From NCBI GenBank assembly GCA_945861865.1, contig CAMAWN010000004.1, forward strand, positions 1-64,000: a stretch of DNA of 64,000 nucleotides. The letters run 5' to 3'. This document shows, piece after piece, positions 9,449 through 19,283 of the stretch. Origin of the DNA: Candidatus Kuenenia stuttgartensis. GTDB lineage: Bacteria; Planctomycetota; Planctomycetia; Planctomycetales; Planctomycetaceae. A program made the translations under genes and the position numbers. The number at the start of each line of letters is the position of its first letter. Positions within the stretch are counted from its first letter, which is position 1. A model generated the notes under the pieces. That model did not search any database and was not told the origin of the DNA. It saw only the letters and a list, made by a program, of their open reading frames with translations.

Positions 9449-10135
9449 CAGCGCCAGCGGCAACAGTGCGGCACCGTCCAGCGGCCCGTGGATGAACGCG
9501 AAGGCCAGCGACGAAATCCCGATCGCGTGCGTCGCCGTCGTTTTCGTCTTGAGCCATCCCAGCAAGATGACTCGGAAGAGCAATTCCTCCACCAGCGGCG
9601 CGAGCACCACTGCCGCGAATACCACCCAAGCCAGCGTTGCGAAACTGCGATCCTGATCCAACAGAACCAGCAGCCCGTTTTTCTCTCCGGGCTGACGGAG
9701 CGGCGAAGTGGCGAACAAAACATACAACACCGGCAGAAAACAGGCGTGCGCCGTCTCCAAGCCGACCGACACTTGTTGCCGCCAGTTCGCCCAGGTGATT
9801 CCAAACTCACGGGCGGAGCGTGCTCCAAAGCCCGTCAGCAGGCTCAACAGCATCGCGGCCAAAACAGCACGTTCCAGGCAACCGCCGCGAACATGCTCCA
9901 CCGTCATCGGCTTGGTCTCGCCGGACTGCGGCAACAACCCGAACAGCAAAAACATCGCGATGATCGCCAGAGCCAAGAACACCACGCCCGGATTCCAGGT
10001 TGGAGTCGCCGTCGGTTCGTGGTGCCAAATCTCGCCGAAGCGTCGCCAGCGCCGCCACCACATCCACCACACCGTCGAACTGATCGCAACCATCAGGACG
10101 ACGATCAAAACTTGAGCGTTGTCAGCATTGGGCAT
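9344..10135 (-). CDS. CPBP family intramembrane metalloprotease
   Basis: APLVEELLFRVILLGWL ... GISSLAFAFIHG ... VVAHGFFNLWNI. Confidence 0.85.
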   Translation of the reverse strand: MPNADNAQVLIVVLMVAISSTVWWMWWRRWRRFGEIWHHEPTATPTWNPGVVFLALAIIAMFLLFGLLPQSGETKPMTVEHVRGGCLERAVLAAMLLSLLTGFGARSAREFGITWANWRQQVSVGLETAHACFLPVLYVLFATSPLRQPGEKNGLLVLLDQDRSFATLAWVVFAAVVLAPLVEELLFRVILLGWLKTKTTATHAIGISSLAFAFIHGPLDGAALLPLALLLGSLYDRQQRFLSVVVAHGFFNLWNIALTLAAR

Positions 10136-10162
10136 GAGGAACTCCGGCAGCGATCGCGACCA

Positions 10163-11131
10163 CTAACGGCGATACGCCGGGAACTCGACAAAGACTTTGA
10201 TCGCGCCGTCGCGGCGATCTCGGAACGTCTCGAAGGCGGTTTGAATCTCGGCCAGCTTGAACGTGTGCGTCACCAGCGGATTCACATCGACCCGCTTCTC
10301 GGCGATCCACTGCATCGCCAGCGGGAAGTCGCGGCGGAAGTCCGGGTTGATGCTGGTGTGGACCGTGCCGTTCTTGAAGATCAAATCGCGCCACCGCAGC
10401 CCGTTGATGATCTCCGGAGCGACTCCGAAATACAGAATGCGTCCGCCGTAACCGAGCAGGTCGATGCACAGATTGAACTGTTGCTCGGCGTGGCCGACCG
10501 CCTCGATGACGATGTCCGCCCCTTTGCCGCCGGTCAGTTCTTTGAGCTTCGCCGCCGGATCATCGACGGCGTTGCAGATCGTCGCAGTCACACCGCATTT
10601 CAGACTGGTCTTCAGCCGCGATTCGAGCTTGTCGATGCCGATGACCTGCCGAGCCCCCAACGCCTTCACGCTCATGTTGAAGAGCTGCCCCATCGGACCT
10701 TGGCCGACAACCGCTACGTCGAGATCGACAAGCGTCGGCAGCTTTTTCAGCGCGAAGATCGCCGTCCCCAACGGCTGAGCCAGCACGGCCTCTTGGTCCG
10801 AGCAACGCGGATCGATCGCGACGCACTGATTTTCAGAGACCGTGTATCGCTCCCACAAACCGTTTTGTTCGGGCGGGACGCAGAGCACTCGGTCGCCAAC
10901 TTTCCAGCGTTGGCCGTTGGTCGCCACGACTCGGCCGATCATCTCGTGCAACGAATGCCCCAGTCGGATCGGCCATTCGCCACTCCATGTGAAATACGGC
11001 GTGTCCGAACCGCACAGGCAAGTCAGCTCTGGCTCAAAAATGATCTCGCCGCTGCCGCCCGGCGTGAGCTTTGGCTCCGGCGCTTCCACGAGGTCGATGC
11101 GATGCGGTGCGGTGAATTGTCCAGCGAGCAT
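10163..11131 (-). CDS. Zinc-type alcohol/sorbitol dehydrogenase-like oxidoreductase
   Basis: ELTCLCGSDTPYFTW, LGHSLHEMIGRVVATG-type MDR N-domain, VVGQGPMGQLFNMSVKALGARQVIGID. Confidence 0.8.
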   Translation of the reverse strand: MLAGQFTAPHRIDLVEAPEPKLTPGGSGEIIFEPELTCLCGSDTPYFTWSGEWPIRLGHSLHEMIGRVVATNGQRWKVGDRVLCVPPEQNGLWERYTVSENQCVAIDPRCSDQEAVLAQPLGTAIFALKKLPTLVDLDVAVVGQGPMGQLFNMSVKALGARQVIGIDKLESRLKTSLKCGVTATICNAVDDPAAKLKELTGGKGADIVIEAVGHAEQQFNLCIDLLGYGGRILYFGVAPEIINGLRWRDLIFKNGTVHTSINPDFRRDFPLAMQWIAEKRVDVNPLVTHTFKLAEIQTAFETFRDRRDGAIKVFVEFPAYRR

Positions 11132-11147
11132 GTCGTTCCTTTGAATT

Positions 11148-11216
11148 GCGATGTGTCAGCACCGCTTTCTGATGGCCACAGAAAACGAATCCAAAGCGGT
11201 GCTGACACACCGCGTC
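11148..11216. repeat. Dispersed inverted repeat family C
   Basis: GTGTCAGCACCGCTTT ... AAAGCGGTGCTGACAC; GCGGTGTGTCAGCACCGCTTTGGATTC also found at 41566-41592 in the other orientation. Confidence 0.8.
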
Positions 11217-11222
11217 CTAAAA

Positions 11223-12458
11223 TTACTTGCTCAAGCAATACAGCGTCCGGTCCGAGCGTGAAAACATCTGGCCGCGCGACGGTGTCAGCGAGGCTCGGAA
11301 GACTTCGCTTCCGGTTACCGGCAGCGTGTTCTCTGCGACGACCTCGAGTTTTGGGCCGGGCTTGATGACGGTTGTTTTGCCAGCATCGTCTTGCAAATAC
11401 GCCAGACCATTCGCGGCAATTGGCGATGACGTAAAACTGCCACCCAGCCGTTCCTTCCAGAGTTCTTTGCCGGTCGTCGCGTCGTAGCAGAAGCCCAGCC
11501 CGTCCATGCTGACCACGATCACAAACTCGCCGACTACGATCGGTGATGGCTGATCACGGCCGCTCTTGCGAGGTGTGTGCCACGCCATGTGCGACTGCGT
11601 GATGTCGCCCTCGCCACCGGGTCGCAGCGCATAGAAATCGCCCGGCTTGCCGTTGACGACGTAGATCAATCCGTGTCCCGGAGTCACGGTCGGTTCGCCG
11701 CGACCGTTGAAGGCCTTGCACGTCCACAACTTCTTGCCGGAATTGGGATCGTAACCCGTCACAACTTCCTCACCGTTCAACACCAGTTCACGGTGCGTCC
11801 CCGCGTTGACCAGCACCGGGGAACTCCAACCTCCACGCGGCGGAACATCACGCGGCGTCTGCCACACCACATTGCCCGTCTTCAAGTGCAGCGCCAGGAG
11901 CGAGGCTTCTCCCTGAGCATCACAATTCTGAATTACGAGGCCATCCATGATCAGCGGCGAGGCACCCGCGCCCCAGGGGCCGTCGAATTTTCCGAGGTCT
12001 TTCGACCAGAGTTTTTTCCCGGCAACATCGAAACAGTGAATGCCTCCTTTGCCGAAAAACGCGACGACGTGCTGGCCGTCCGTCGCGCAGGTCGCCGACG
12101 CCCAGCCGTTCATCTTGTGCGTCGCTTCGGGAGTCCCCGTCCAAACCGTTTCTTGCCAGACGATCTTTCCGGTCTTGCGATCGACACAAAACACGACGCG
12201 CTGCCGCCCCGACTCCAAAGCCGTCGTCAGAAAAATGCGATCGCCCGCGATGACCGGCGACGATTGGCCGCTGCCCGGCAGTTCTGTTTTCCAAACAACA
12301 GACTTTTCGTCCCATTTCACCGGCACGTTTGTCTCCGCCGAGTGTCCGTCGCTCGCCGGACCACGCCACTGCGGCCAGTCGCCTTCACCGCCGATCGCAG
12401 CCTGACACAGCCACGCACTCATCAAAACCGCCAACAGCCAACGTCCAATCGCATTCAT
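11223..12458 (-). CDS. PQQ-binding-like beta-propeller repeat protein, secreted
   Basis: Signal peptide; GDWPQWRGPASDGHS, repeated DRKTGKIVWQE/DATTGKELWKE blades. Confidence 0.85.
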   Translation of the reverse strand: MNAIGRWLLAVLMSAWLCQAAIGGEGDWPQWRGPASDGHSAETNVPVKWDEKSVVWKTELPGSGQSSPVIAGDRIFLTTALESGRQRVVFCVDRKTGKIVWQETVWTGTPEATHKMNGWASATCATDGQHVVAFFGKGGIHCFDVAGKKLWSKDLGKFDGPWGAGASPLIMDGLVIQNCDAQGEASLLALHLKTGNVVWQTPRDVPPRGGWSSPVLVNAGTHRELVLNGEEVVTGYDPNSGKKLWTCKAFNGRGEPTVTPGHGLIYVVNGKPGDFYALRPGGEGDITQSHMAWHTPRKSGRDQPSPIVVGEFVIVVSMDGLGFCYDATTGKELWKERLGGSFTSSPIAANGLAYLQDDAGKTTVIKPGPKLEVVAENTLPVTGSEVFRASLTPSRGQMFSRSDRTLYCLSK

Positions 12459-12505
12459 GGAGATCTCCGTGTCCCAGTGGCCACATTTGATTTTGAATCT
12501 GCCCT

Positions 12506-12949
12506 CTACGCCTTGATTTCAAAAATCGCCTCGACCTCAGCCGCCGGTCCCGTCGGCAGCGACGCGAAGCCCAGCGCGCTGCGAGCGTGCCAACCGTCTC
12601 CTTCTTTGCCGAAGAGTTGATGGATCAGGTCCGACGCTCCGTTGATGACCAAGTGCTGGTCGGTGAAATCCTGCGTCGAGTTCACGCAACCCAGCAGTTT
12701 CACGCACCGCAGCCCATCGAGCGTCCCGTGCGTGTGATGCACTGAGTTCAGAATCTTGACCATGCACTCACGAGCCGCCGCGTAGCCTTGCTCGACGGTC
12801 AGGTCACGACCGAGCTTCCCTTTCATGTCGCTGGTATGCCCCGACGAGAACAACAGATTCCCTGTCTTCGCACACAGATTGAGATAGCCGGGCTTCACTT
12901 CGGTGAACGTGAGTCCGTGTTCTTTGGCTTTCGCTTCCGGGCTGCTCAT
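12506..12949 (-). CDS. RidA family protein
   Basis: LLFSSGHTSDMKGKLGRDLTVEQGYAAARECMVKIL ... RSALGFASLPTGPAAEVEAIFEIKA. Confidence 0.8.
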   Translation of the reverse strand: MSSPEAKAKEHGLTFTEVKPGYLNLCAKTGNLLFSSGHTSDMKGKLGRDLTVEQGYAAARECMVKILNSVHHTHGTLDGLRCVKLLGCVNSTQDFTDQHLVINGASDLIHQLFGKEGDGWHARSALGFASLPTGPAAEVEAIFEIKA

Positions 12950-13058
12950 GGTCGGCACCTTGTCGTTGGACGTTGCGTTGTGTCTGATTCCCGCCACACC
13001 CGCCGCCGACGGTCGGCGACAGGGGACGCAGAATACTGTCCCACGCGCGAGTTCGGAA

Positions 13059-15395
13059 ATGAACACCCCAAGTTCGTTGCAGGTCGCTCAGCCGAAAGTC
13101 AGATACCGATGGCCGACAGCCGTTGTCCCATTTTTCTGGAGTCTCCTGCTGCCATCGCTCGCACCCGCCGCCGATGAGCAACTCGTCCAGTCGCTGCGAA
13201 CGCTGGACTCAAACGTCGTCCCCGCCGCCGAGCGTGAGTCGATGGCCAATCAAGTCCGCGATCAACAGCGGCAACTCCTCCGAGACGCCAACGAACGCAG
13301 CACCGTCGAATGGCGACAGGTCAAGAGTCGCGACGACTGGGAGCGGTTCAAAAAACAGAAGCTCGACGAGTTGAAGAAGTCAATCGGCACATGGCCGGAC
13401 CCGCCGAAGTCCGTCCCCGTGCGAGTCGCTTCCTCCTTCGACGGCGACGGCTTCGTCATCGAGAACATCCTGTTCGAAAGTCGCCCCGGATGGTGGGTGA
13501 CAGCAAATCTGTACCGCCCCACAAAGCCACGCGAGTCGATGCCCGGCATCCTGATCTGTCACGCGCATCACACACCGAAGGAACACGGCGAACTGCAAGA
13601 CATGGGGATGACCTGGGCACGAGCCGGCTGCATCGTGCTGGTCATGGATCAACTCGGACACGGCGAGCGGCGGCAGCATCCGTTCGCGACGGCCGCTGAT
13701 TTCGACAAGCCGTTCCGAGTCGGCCACGCTGACTACTCGTTCCGCTACGACAGCGCGATCCAACTGCAACTTGTCGGCGAGAGCCTCGTCGGTTGGATGG
13801 TGTGGGACATGATGCGCGGAGTTGATGTGCTGCTGGCTCGGCCTGGCGTTGATCCGCAGCGATTGATTCTGCTCGGAGCCGTCGCGGGCGGAGGTGATCC
13901 CGCCACTGTGACCGGCGCGCTCGACGAACGGCTAGCGGCAGTCGTGCCGTTCAACTTCGGCGGCCCACAGCCGGAGACGAAATACCCGCTCCCCGACGAT
14001 GCCGAGGCTTCATTCAATTACGCCGGGGGCGGCAGTTGGGAATCGACTCGCAACCTCCGCGATTCGGCGGCACGCGGATTCCTCCCGTGGGTCATCGTCG
14101 GCAGCATCGCACCACGGCGGTTGGTCTACGCTCACGAGTTCAAGTGGGATCAAGACCGCGATCCCGTTTGGAAGCGGCTACAAACGGTCTTTGGGTTTTA
14201 CGACCACGCGGATTCCCTCGCCTTCACGCACGGTCAAGGAGCCGTCACTGGCTCCTCGCCGCAGGACACCCATTGCACGCACATCGGCAAAACACATCGC
14301 GTGCGAATCCACGAAGCATTCCGTTCGTGGTTCGGTATCGAGGCGTCTCCGAAAACAGAGTTCAGTGCGCGTCTGCCCGCCGACCGCTTGCGGTGCTGGA
14401 CGCCGGAGCTGAAACAAGAACTGCAACCCAAATCACTCGCCGCAATGACGACCTTCCTGGCAGATCAATTCGCCGTTCGAAACCGACGCGCGCAATCCAA
14501 TCCGGCCTTCTTCGAAGAGTTTCATAAAATGCTGCGACATCGCTGGGCAGTTTTGCTGGGGGCCTCTTCCCAAAATCCGCTGGTGGCGGAGCACCGTGTC
14601 CGACAAGAAACGATCGCCAAGACCCGCACCGATGCCGTCGTGCTCATCAGCTCGTCCGGCAATCGCATCCCGATTTTTCTGCTCAGACCCCAAGAGTTTC
14701 GGGACCAGCAACCCATCGTCGTCGCGATCTGCTCGCAAGGCAAAGGTCGACTGCTGAAAGAGCGATCCGACGACATCGCCGAATTGCTCGAACGGGGTTC
14801 GCCCGTCTGCCTCGTCGATCCGCGCGGAATCGGCGAATCGAAGCTCGGCGACAGTCACGGCCGCCGCAGTTCGGCGACGTCGATGTCGTCGACCGCGCTG
14901 ATGCTCGGCACACCGCTGCTCGGCCAGCAATTGCGCGACGTGCGACTGGTGCTGTCTTGGCTGCGTGAGCAACCCGATCTGAAAGGCCGCCGGTTCGCGT
15001 TGTGGGGTGAATCGCTCACGCCACCGAATCCTGACACCGCGCTCTTCCGGCAACCGCGGGACGATGACGGAGCACTGCCCGCTCCGTCCGAGCCACAAGC
15101 TCCGCTGCTCGCGCTGCTGACTGGCTTGTTTGAGGATGACCTCTCCGCCATCTACACCGCTGGCGGCCTGACGAGTTGGCGTTCGCTGTTGTCCGACTAC
15201 CTCGTCCTGACCGCTCACGATAGTCTCGTCCCCGGAGTACTGACCGCCAGCGACATCACCGATTTGACGGAACCGTTCCGTTCCGACCGCCGAGTCCGCA
15301 TCGAGGCCGCTGTCGATGGCTGGAATCGTCTGGCACCCAGCACTCCGAAACGCGATGGCCCGGTGCAGTGGTTACAAACAGTCTTACGACCGTAG
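13059..15395 (+). CDS. Secreted alpha/beta-hydrolase (acetyl xylan esterase/dienelactone hydrolase-like)
   Basis: Signal-like N-terminus; LICHAHHTPKEHGE, MDQLGHGERRQHPF, LLGAVAGGGDPATVTGALDERLAAVVPFNFGG. Confidence 0.7.
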   Translation: MNTPSSLQVAQPKVRYRWPTAVVPFFWSLLLPSLAPAADEQLVQSLRTLDSNVVPAAERESMANQVRDQQRQLLRDANERSTVEWRQVKSRDDWERFKKQKLDELKKSIGTWPDPPKSVPVRVASSFDGDGFVIENILFESRPGWWVTANLYRPTKPRESMPGILICHAHHTPKEHGELQDMGMTWARAGCIVLVMDQLGHGERRQHPFATAADFDKPFRVGHADYSFRYDSAIQLQLVGESLVGWMVWDMMRGVDVLLARPGVDPQRLILLGAVAGGGDPATVTGALDERLAAVVPFNFGGPQPETKYPLPDDAEASFNYAGGGSWESTRNLRDSAARGFLPWVIVGSIAPRRLVYAHEFKWDQDRDPVWKRLQTVFGFYDHADSLAFTHGQGAVTGSSPQDTHCTHIGKTHRVRIHEAFRSWFGIEASPKTEFSARLPADRLRCWTPELKQELQPKSLAAMTTFLADQFAVRNRRAQSNPAFFEEFHKMLRHRWAVLLGASSQNPLVAEHRVRQETIAKTRTDAVVLISSSGNRIPIFLLRPQEFRDQQPIVVAICSQGKGRLLKERSDDIAELLERGSPVCLVDPRGIGESKLGDSHGRRSSATSMSSTALMLGTPLLGQQLRDVRLVLSWLREQPDLKGRRFALWGESLTPPNPDTALFRQPRDDDGALPAPSEPQAPLLALLTGLFEDDLSAIYTAGGLTSWRSLLSDYLVLTAHDSLVPGVLTASDITDLTEPFRSDRRVRIEAAVDGWNRLAPSTPKRDGPVQWLQTVLRP

Positions 15396-15453
15396 CCACG
15401 TTCGCCAGAACGTGGGCCAATCGGCGCAATTCCCACGTTCTGGCGAACGTGGC
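15395..15453. repeat. 22-bp perfect inverted repeat (family F)
   Basis: GCCACGTTCGCCAGAACGTGGG (15395-15416) / CCCACGTTCTGGCGAACGTGGC (15432-15453). Confidence 0.9.
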
Positions 15454-15467
15454 GACAGAGGCATCCC

Positions 15468-16247
15468 ATGATTCGCAACGCTGTCAAACACAAACTCCGC
15501 GAGGGCGGGGCCTCGATCGGCACGATGCTGTTCGAGTTCAACACGACCGGTATCGCTCGCATCGCTGCCAACGCCGGAGCCGAGTTCGCCCTCTTCGACA
15601 TGGAACATTCCGGTTGGAGCATCGAAACGATCCGCATGTTGATCGCCACGACTCCGAAGTCCGAGCTGGTCCCGATCATCCGCATCCCGGCGACCGAGTA
15701 CCACTTCGTCGCCAACGTGCTCGACATGGGGGCGATGGGGGTCATGATCCCGATGTGCGAGAGCGCGGATCAAGCGCGTCTGCTGGTCAGTTCGGCCAAG
15801 TATCCGCCAGACGGCCGCCGAGGTGCCGCCTTCGCCATCGCTCACGACGACTACCGCGGCAGTTCAATCCCAGAGACTGTCCAATCCGCGAACGATGAAA
15901 CGCTGTTGATCGCCCAGATCGAAACCGCTTGCGGCCTGGAGAACGTCGATGAAATCGCCGCCGTCCCCGGCATCGACGCCCTGTGGATCGGCCTCTACGA
16001 CCTGACGTTGTCGCTCGGCGTCGCAGGTCAAATGAATCACCCCGATATCCTCGCGGCCACCGATCGCGTTTTCGCCGCGTGTCACGCTCACAATAAGTCA
16101 CCGGCGGTGCTCGTAACCAGCATCGCGGAAGGGGAAGCTCAACTCGCACGCGGCTTCAAACTCATCGCCTACGGCGGCGACCTGTGGCTGTATCAGGCCG
16201 CACTCCGCGCCGGGATCAAGAGGCTGCGTGAGCAGCCATCCTCGTAG
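15468..16247 (+). CDS. HpcH/HpaI aldolase/citrate lyase family protein
   Basis: GTMLFEFNTTGIARIAANAGAEFALFDMEHSGWSIETIRMLI ... MGAMGVMIPMCESADQARLLVSSAKYPPDGRRG. Confidence 0.85.
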   Translation: MIRNAVKHKLREGGASIGTMLFEFNTTGIARIAANAGAEFALFDMEHSGWSIETIRMLIATTPKSELVPIIRIPATEYHFVANVLDMGAMGVMIPMCESADQARLLVSSAKYPPDGRRGAAFAIAHDDYRGSSIPETVQSANDETLLIAQIETACGLENVDEIAAVPGIDALWIGLYDLTLSLGVAGQMNHPDILAATDRVFAACHAHNKSPAVLVTSIAEGEAQLARGFKLIAYGGDLWLYQAALRAGIKRLREQPSS

Positions 16248-16394
16248 TCCGGACCCCCACGTCCGGACAATTCGATCGTTTTTGAACCGCTGAATCGACC
16301 GGAGGTAGGCGTCCGGTCAACTTTCGTTCTTTCCCATCGTGCGACCGACCGATTACTGTGATGCGGTCTTGAATGCCCGCAACGGAGTTCCGTC

Positions 16395-17774
16395 ATGCGC
16401 GACACGCCCAACACGAATGCCTTCTGCCGAGGTCCGGCCAGTCGCCGCGAGTTTCTGCGCGTCGGAGTGTCTGCCTTGAGCGGCATGAGCTTGGCGGATC
16501 TCTTGGCCGCACATGCTGCGGCGGGAACAAACTTAACCGGCGAACTGCCAACCTCCGTCATCCTGTTTTGGATGTGGGGCGGGCCAAGCCAGATTGAGAC
16601 ATTCGATCCGAAACCGAACGCACCTTCGGAATATCGCGGGCCGTTTCGACCAATCGCGACTTCGGTGCCGGGAATCGAAATTTGCGAGTTGTTCCCGCAG
16701 CTTGCGAAGATCGCCGACAAGTGCTCACTGATCCGCTCGCTGCATCACGAGATGGCGTCACACAACGACGGTTCGATTGAACTGCTCACCGGCAAGACGC
16801 CCAGCATCGCCGATCCGACTTCGACGGCAAAGTCCGAGCATCCCGATCTCGGCATGATCGCCAGCCGTCTGCGAGGCTCACGCTCCGATGGCTTGCCGCA
16901 GTACATCGGCATTCCGACGCAGCCGTTCATGACTCGGCCACAGTATTTGGGAGTCAGCCATTCGGCGTTTGTCACCGGCGACCCATCGGCTGAAAACTTC
17001 CGCCCGGCGAACCTGACGATTCACGGGGGACTCAACGGCCAGCGACTGGATGACCGCTTGGGTCTCGCGCGGCAGTTCGATCAGCATCGGCAACGGCTCG
17101 AAGCGACCGAAGGTCTCGAAGCCTTTCACCGGCAGGCGTTTCGATTGCTCACCAGCGCGTCGGTCGCGAATGCCTTCGACCTGACTCGCGAAGACCCGAA
17201 GCTCCGCGATCGCTACGGCCGACATCTGTGGGGCCAAAGCTGTTTGCTCGCGAGACGCTTGGCCGAAGCAGGCGCGGGCGTCGTCACCATCGACGCGCTG
17301 GCTCCGAAGCCCGGCATGCCGCTGTACTTCAGTTGGGACGACCACGCCAACGCACAACCCGGCTGGGACATGGCAAAAGGAATGACCTTGCGTGCCGAGT
17401 ACATGGACCCGGCGCTCTCGGCCTTGATCGAAGACATTCACCAGCGCGGTCTCGACAAGAAGATTCTCGTCGTCGCCGTTGGCGAGTTCGGCCGCACACC
17501 GCGCGTCACCATGAACAGCGGCAACCTCGGCCGCGACCACTGGCCACAAGCTCAATCCGCACTGATCGCCGGCGGAGGATTTCGGTCGGGCCAAGTCGTC
17601 GGAGCCACGAACTCCAAAGCCGAATACCCCGCCGAACGCCCGCTCCACCCGCAAGACTTGCTCGCGACGATCTACCACCACCTCGGCATCAACCATCGCC
17701 ACGAGTTCCCCGACTTCTCCGGCCGCCCGATCCCGGTGCTGCCATACGGCGAACCGATTCGCGAGCTGGTGTGA
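16395..17774 (+). CDS. DUF1501 domain-containing protein
   Basis: SRREFLRVGVSALSG Tat signal; VILFWMWGGPSQIETFDPKPNAPSEYRGPF; VGEFGRTPRVTMNSGNLGRDHWPQ. Confidence 0.9.
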   Translation: MRDTPNTNAFCRGPASRREFLRVGVSALSGMSLADLLAAHAAAGTNLTGELPTSVILFWMWGGPSQIETFDPKPNAPSEYRGPFRPIATSVPGIEICELFPQLAKIADKCSLIRSLHHEMASHNDGSIELLTGKTPSIADPTSTAKSEHPDLGMIASRLRGSRSDGLPQYIGIPTQPFMTRPQYLGVSHSAFVTGDPSAENFRPANLTIHGGLNGQRLDDRLGLARQFDQHRQRLEATEGLEAFHRQAFRLLTSASVANAFDLTREDPKLRDRYGRHLWGQSCLLARRLAEAGAGVVTIDALAPKPGMPLYFSWDDHANAQPGWDMAKGMTLRAEYMDPALSALIEDIHQRGLDKKILVVAVGEFGRTPRVTMNSGNLGRDHWPQAQSALIAGGGFRSGQVVGATNSKAEYPAERPLHPQDLLATIYHHLGINHRHEFPDFSGRPIPVLPYGEPIRELV

Positions 17775-19187
17775 TCAGCGAGGCGGTCGGTACATGTGCG
17801 TCGCTTGGCCGATGAAAGCTTCCGCGGCTTCCATCAGCGTCTCTGACAGCGTCGGGTGCGGGTGGATGCTGTCGGCGAGGTCGCGGGCGACGGCAGCGGT
17901 TTCGACGGCGAGCACGCCTTCAGAAATCAACTCGCCCGCGCCGACTCCGACGATGCCAACGCCGAGGATGCGTTCGGTTTTGTTTTCGACGATCAGTTTC
18001 GTCAGGCCCTCGGTGCGAGCCAGCGATTGAGCGCGGCCGCTGGCGGCCCAGGCGAAGCGGATGACTTTCACGTCGCGTTCTTGAGCCTTCGCTTCGGTTT
18101 CGGTCAGGCCGCACCAGGCGAGTTCCGGGTCGGTGAAGACGACGGCGGGGATCGCGATGTTGTCGAACTCGGCCGGTTCGCCGACGAGCGCTTCGATGGC
18201 GACCTTCGCCTCACGCGTGGCTTTGTGAGCCAGCATCGGTTCGCCCGCGACATCGCCGATGGCGAGGATGTTCGGATCGGCGGTGCGGCAGCAGCGGTCG
18301 ATCTTCACGAAGCCTTTTTCATCGACTTGGACCTTGGTGTTTTCGAGGCCGAGATTCTTGCTGTTCGGCTTGCGGCCGACGGAGACGAGGACTCGGTCGA
18401 AGGTTTGTTCCGGCTCAACGCCTTCGCCTTTGAGCGACGCGACGATGCCGGACTTCGTCGCTTTCAAGCCGAGCACCTGCGTGTTGACGTGAATCGCTTT
18501 GAACTGCGTTTCGAGCCGCTTTTGCAGCGGCCGCACGAGATCACGATCCGCGCCGAGCAAAATCCCGCTGAGCATTTCAACGACGGTCACATCGCTGCCG
18601 AGCGCCGCGTACACGCAACCCATCTCCAGCCCGATGTAGCCGCCGCCGATGACCAGCAGCTTCTTCGGGATGTCCTCCAAAGCCAGCGCCCCCGTCGAGT
18701 CCATCACGCGCGGGTCGCCGATCGCGAACATCGGCGGCATCGCCGGCTGCGAGCCGGTCGCGATCATCGCTTTGTCGAACGTCAGTTGTTCCGTCGAGCC
18801 GTCTGGCTTCGCGAGGTTCAGCGTGTTCGAGTTCGCGAACGTCGCGCGAGCCTGCACCAGCGTCACTCCGCGAGCCTTGCACAAGCTCTGAATGCCGCCC
18901 GTCAGTTGCCCGATGACGCCGTTCTTGAATCCTCGCAGCTTGTCGAGGTCGATCTTCGGCTTGCCAAAAGTCAGCCCATGCTCGGCCGCGTCCGCCGCCT
19001 CGTGAATCAACTTCGCGACATGCAACAACGCCTTCGACGGAATGCACCCGCGCTGCAAACAGACGCCACCGGGGTTCTGCTCCTCATTGACGAGCACCAC
19101 CTTTTTTCCATGATCCGCCGCCGCAAACGCCGCCGGATAGCCGCCGGGGCCAGCACCAATGACAACGATTTCCGCGTGTTGAGACAT
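17775..19187 (-). CDS. lpdA: Dihydrolipoyl dehydrogenase (E3)
   Basis: [47 protein letters not shown] ... [16 protein letters not shown]. Confidence 0.92.
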   Translation of the reverse strand: MSQHAEIVVIGAGPGGYPAAFAAADHGKKVVLVNEEQNPGGVCLQRGCIPSKALLHVAKLIHEAADAAEHGLTFGKPKIDLDKLRGFKNGVIGQLTGGIQSLCKARGVTLVQARATFANSNTLNLAKPDGSTEQLTFDKAMIATGSQPAMPPMFAIGDPRVMDSTGALALEDIPKKLLVIGGGYIGLEMGCVYAALGSDVTVVEMLSGILLGADRDLVRPLQKRLETQFKAIHVNTQVLGLKATKSGIVASLKGEGVEPEQTFDRVLVSVGRKPNSKNLGLENTKVQVDEKGFVKIDRCCRTADPNILAIGDVAGEPMLAHKATREAKVAIEALVGEPAEFDNIAIPAVVFTDPELAWCGLTETEAKAQERDVKVIRFAWAASGRAQSLARTEGLTKLIVENKTERILGVGIVGVGAGELISEGVLAVETAAVARDLADSIHPHPTLSETLMEAAEAFIGQATHMYRPPR

Positions 19188-19215
19188 CAGAGAACCTCAG
19201 TGAAAACTCTGAGTC

Positions 19216-19263
19216 CTCGGTGTCTCTGTGGTGAATTCAGTTTTTCACCACAGAGACACCGAG
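19216..19263. repeat. 20-bp inverted repeat between E2 and E3 genes (family E')
   Basis: CTCGGTGTCTCTGTGGTGAA (19216-19235) / TTCACCACAGAGACACCGAG (19244-19263). Confidence 0.85.
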
Positions 19264-19283
19264 AGCACAGAGGGAGTACAGAG

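Noticed and set aside
9488-11365. 625-aa plus-strand ORF spanning CPBP and alcohol dehydrogenase genes
   Set aside because: Runs antisense through two convincing genes and their junction; composition artefact.
16247-16268. GTCCGGAC direct/inverted copies after the aldolase gene
   Set aside because: Only an 8-bp motif twice; may belong to a dispersed family but insufficient within this window.
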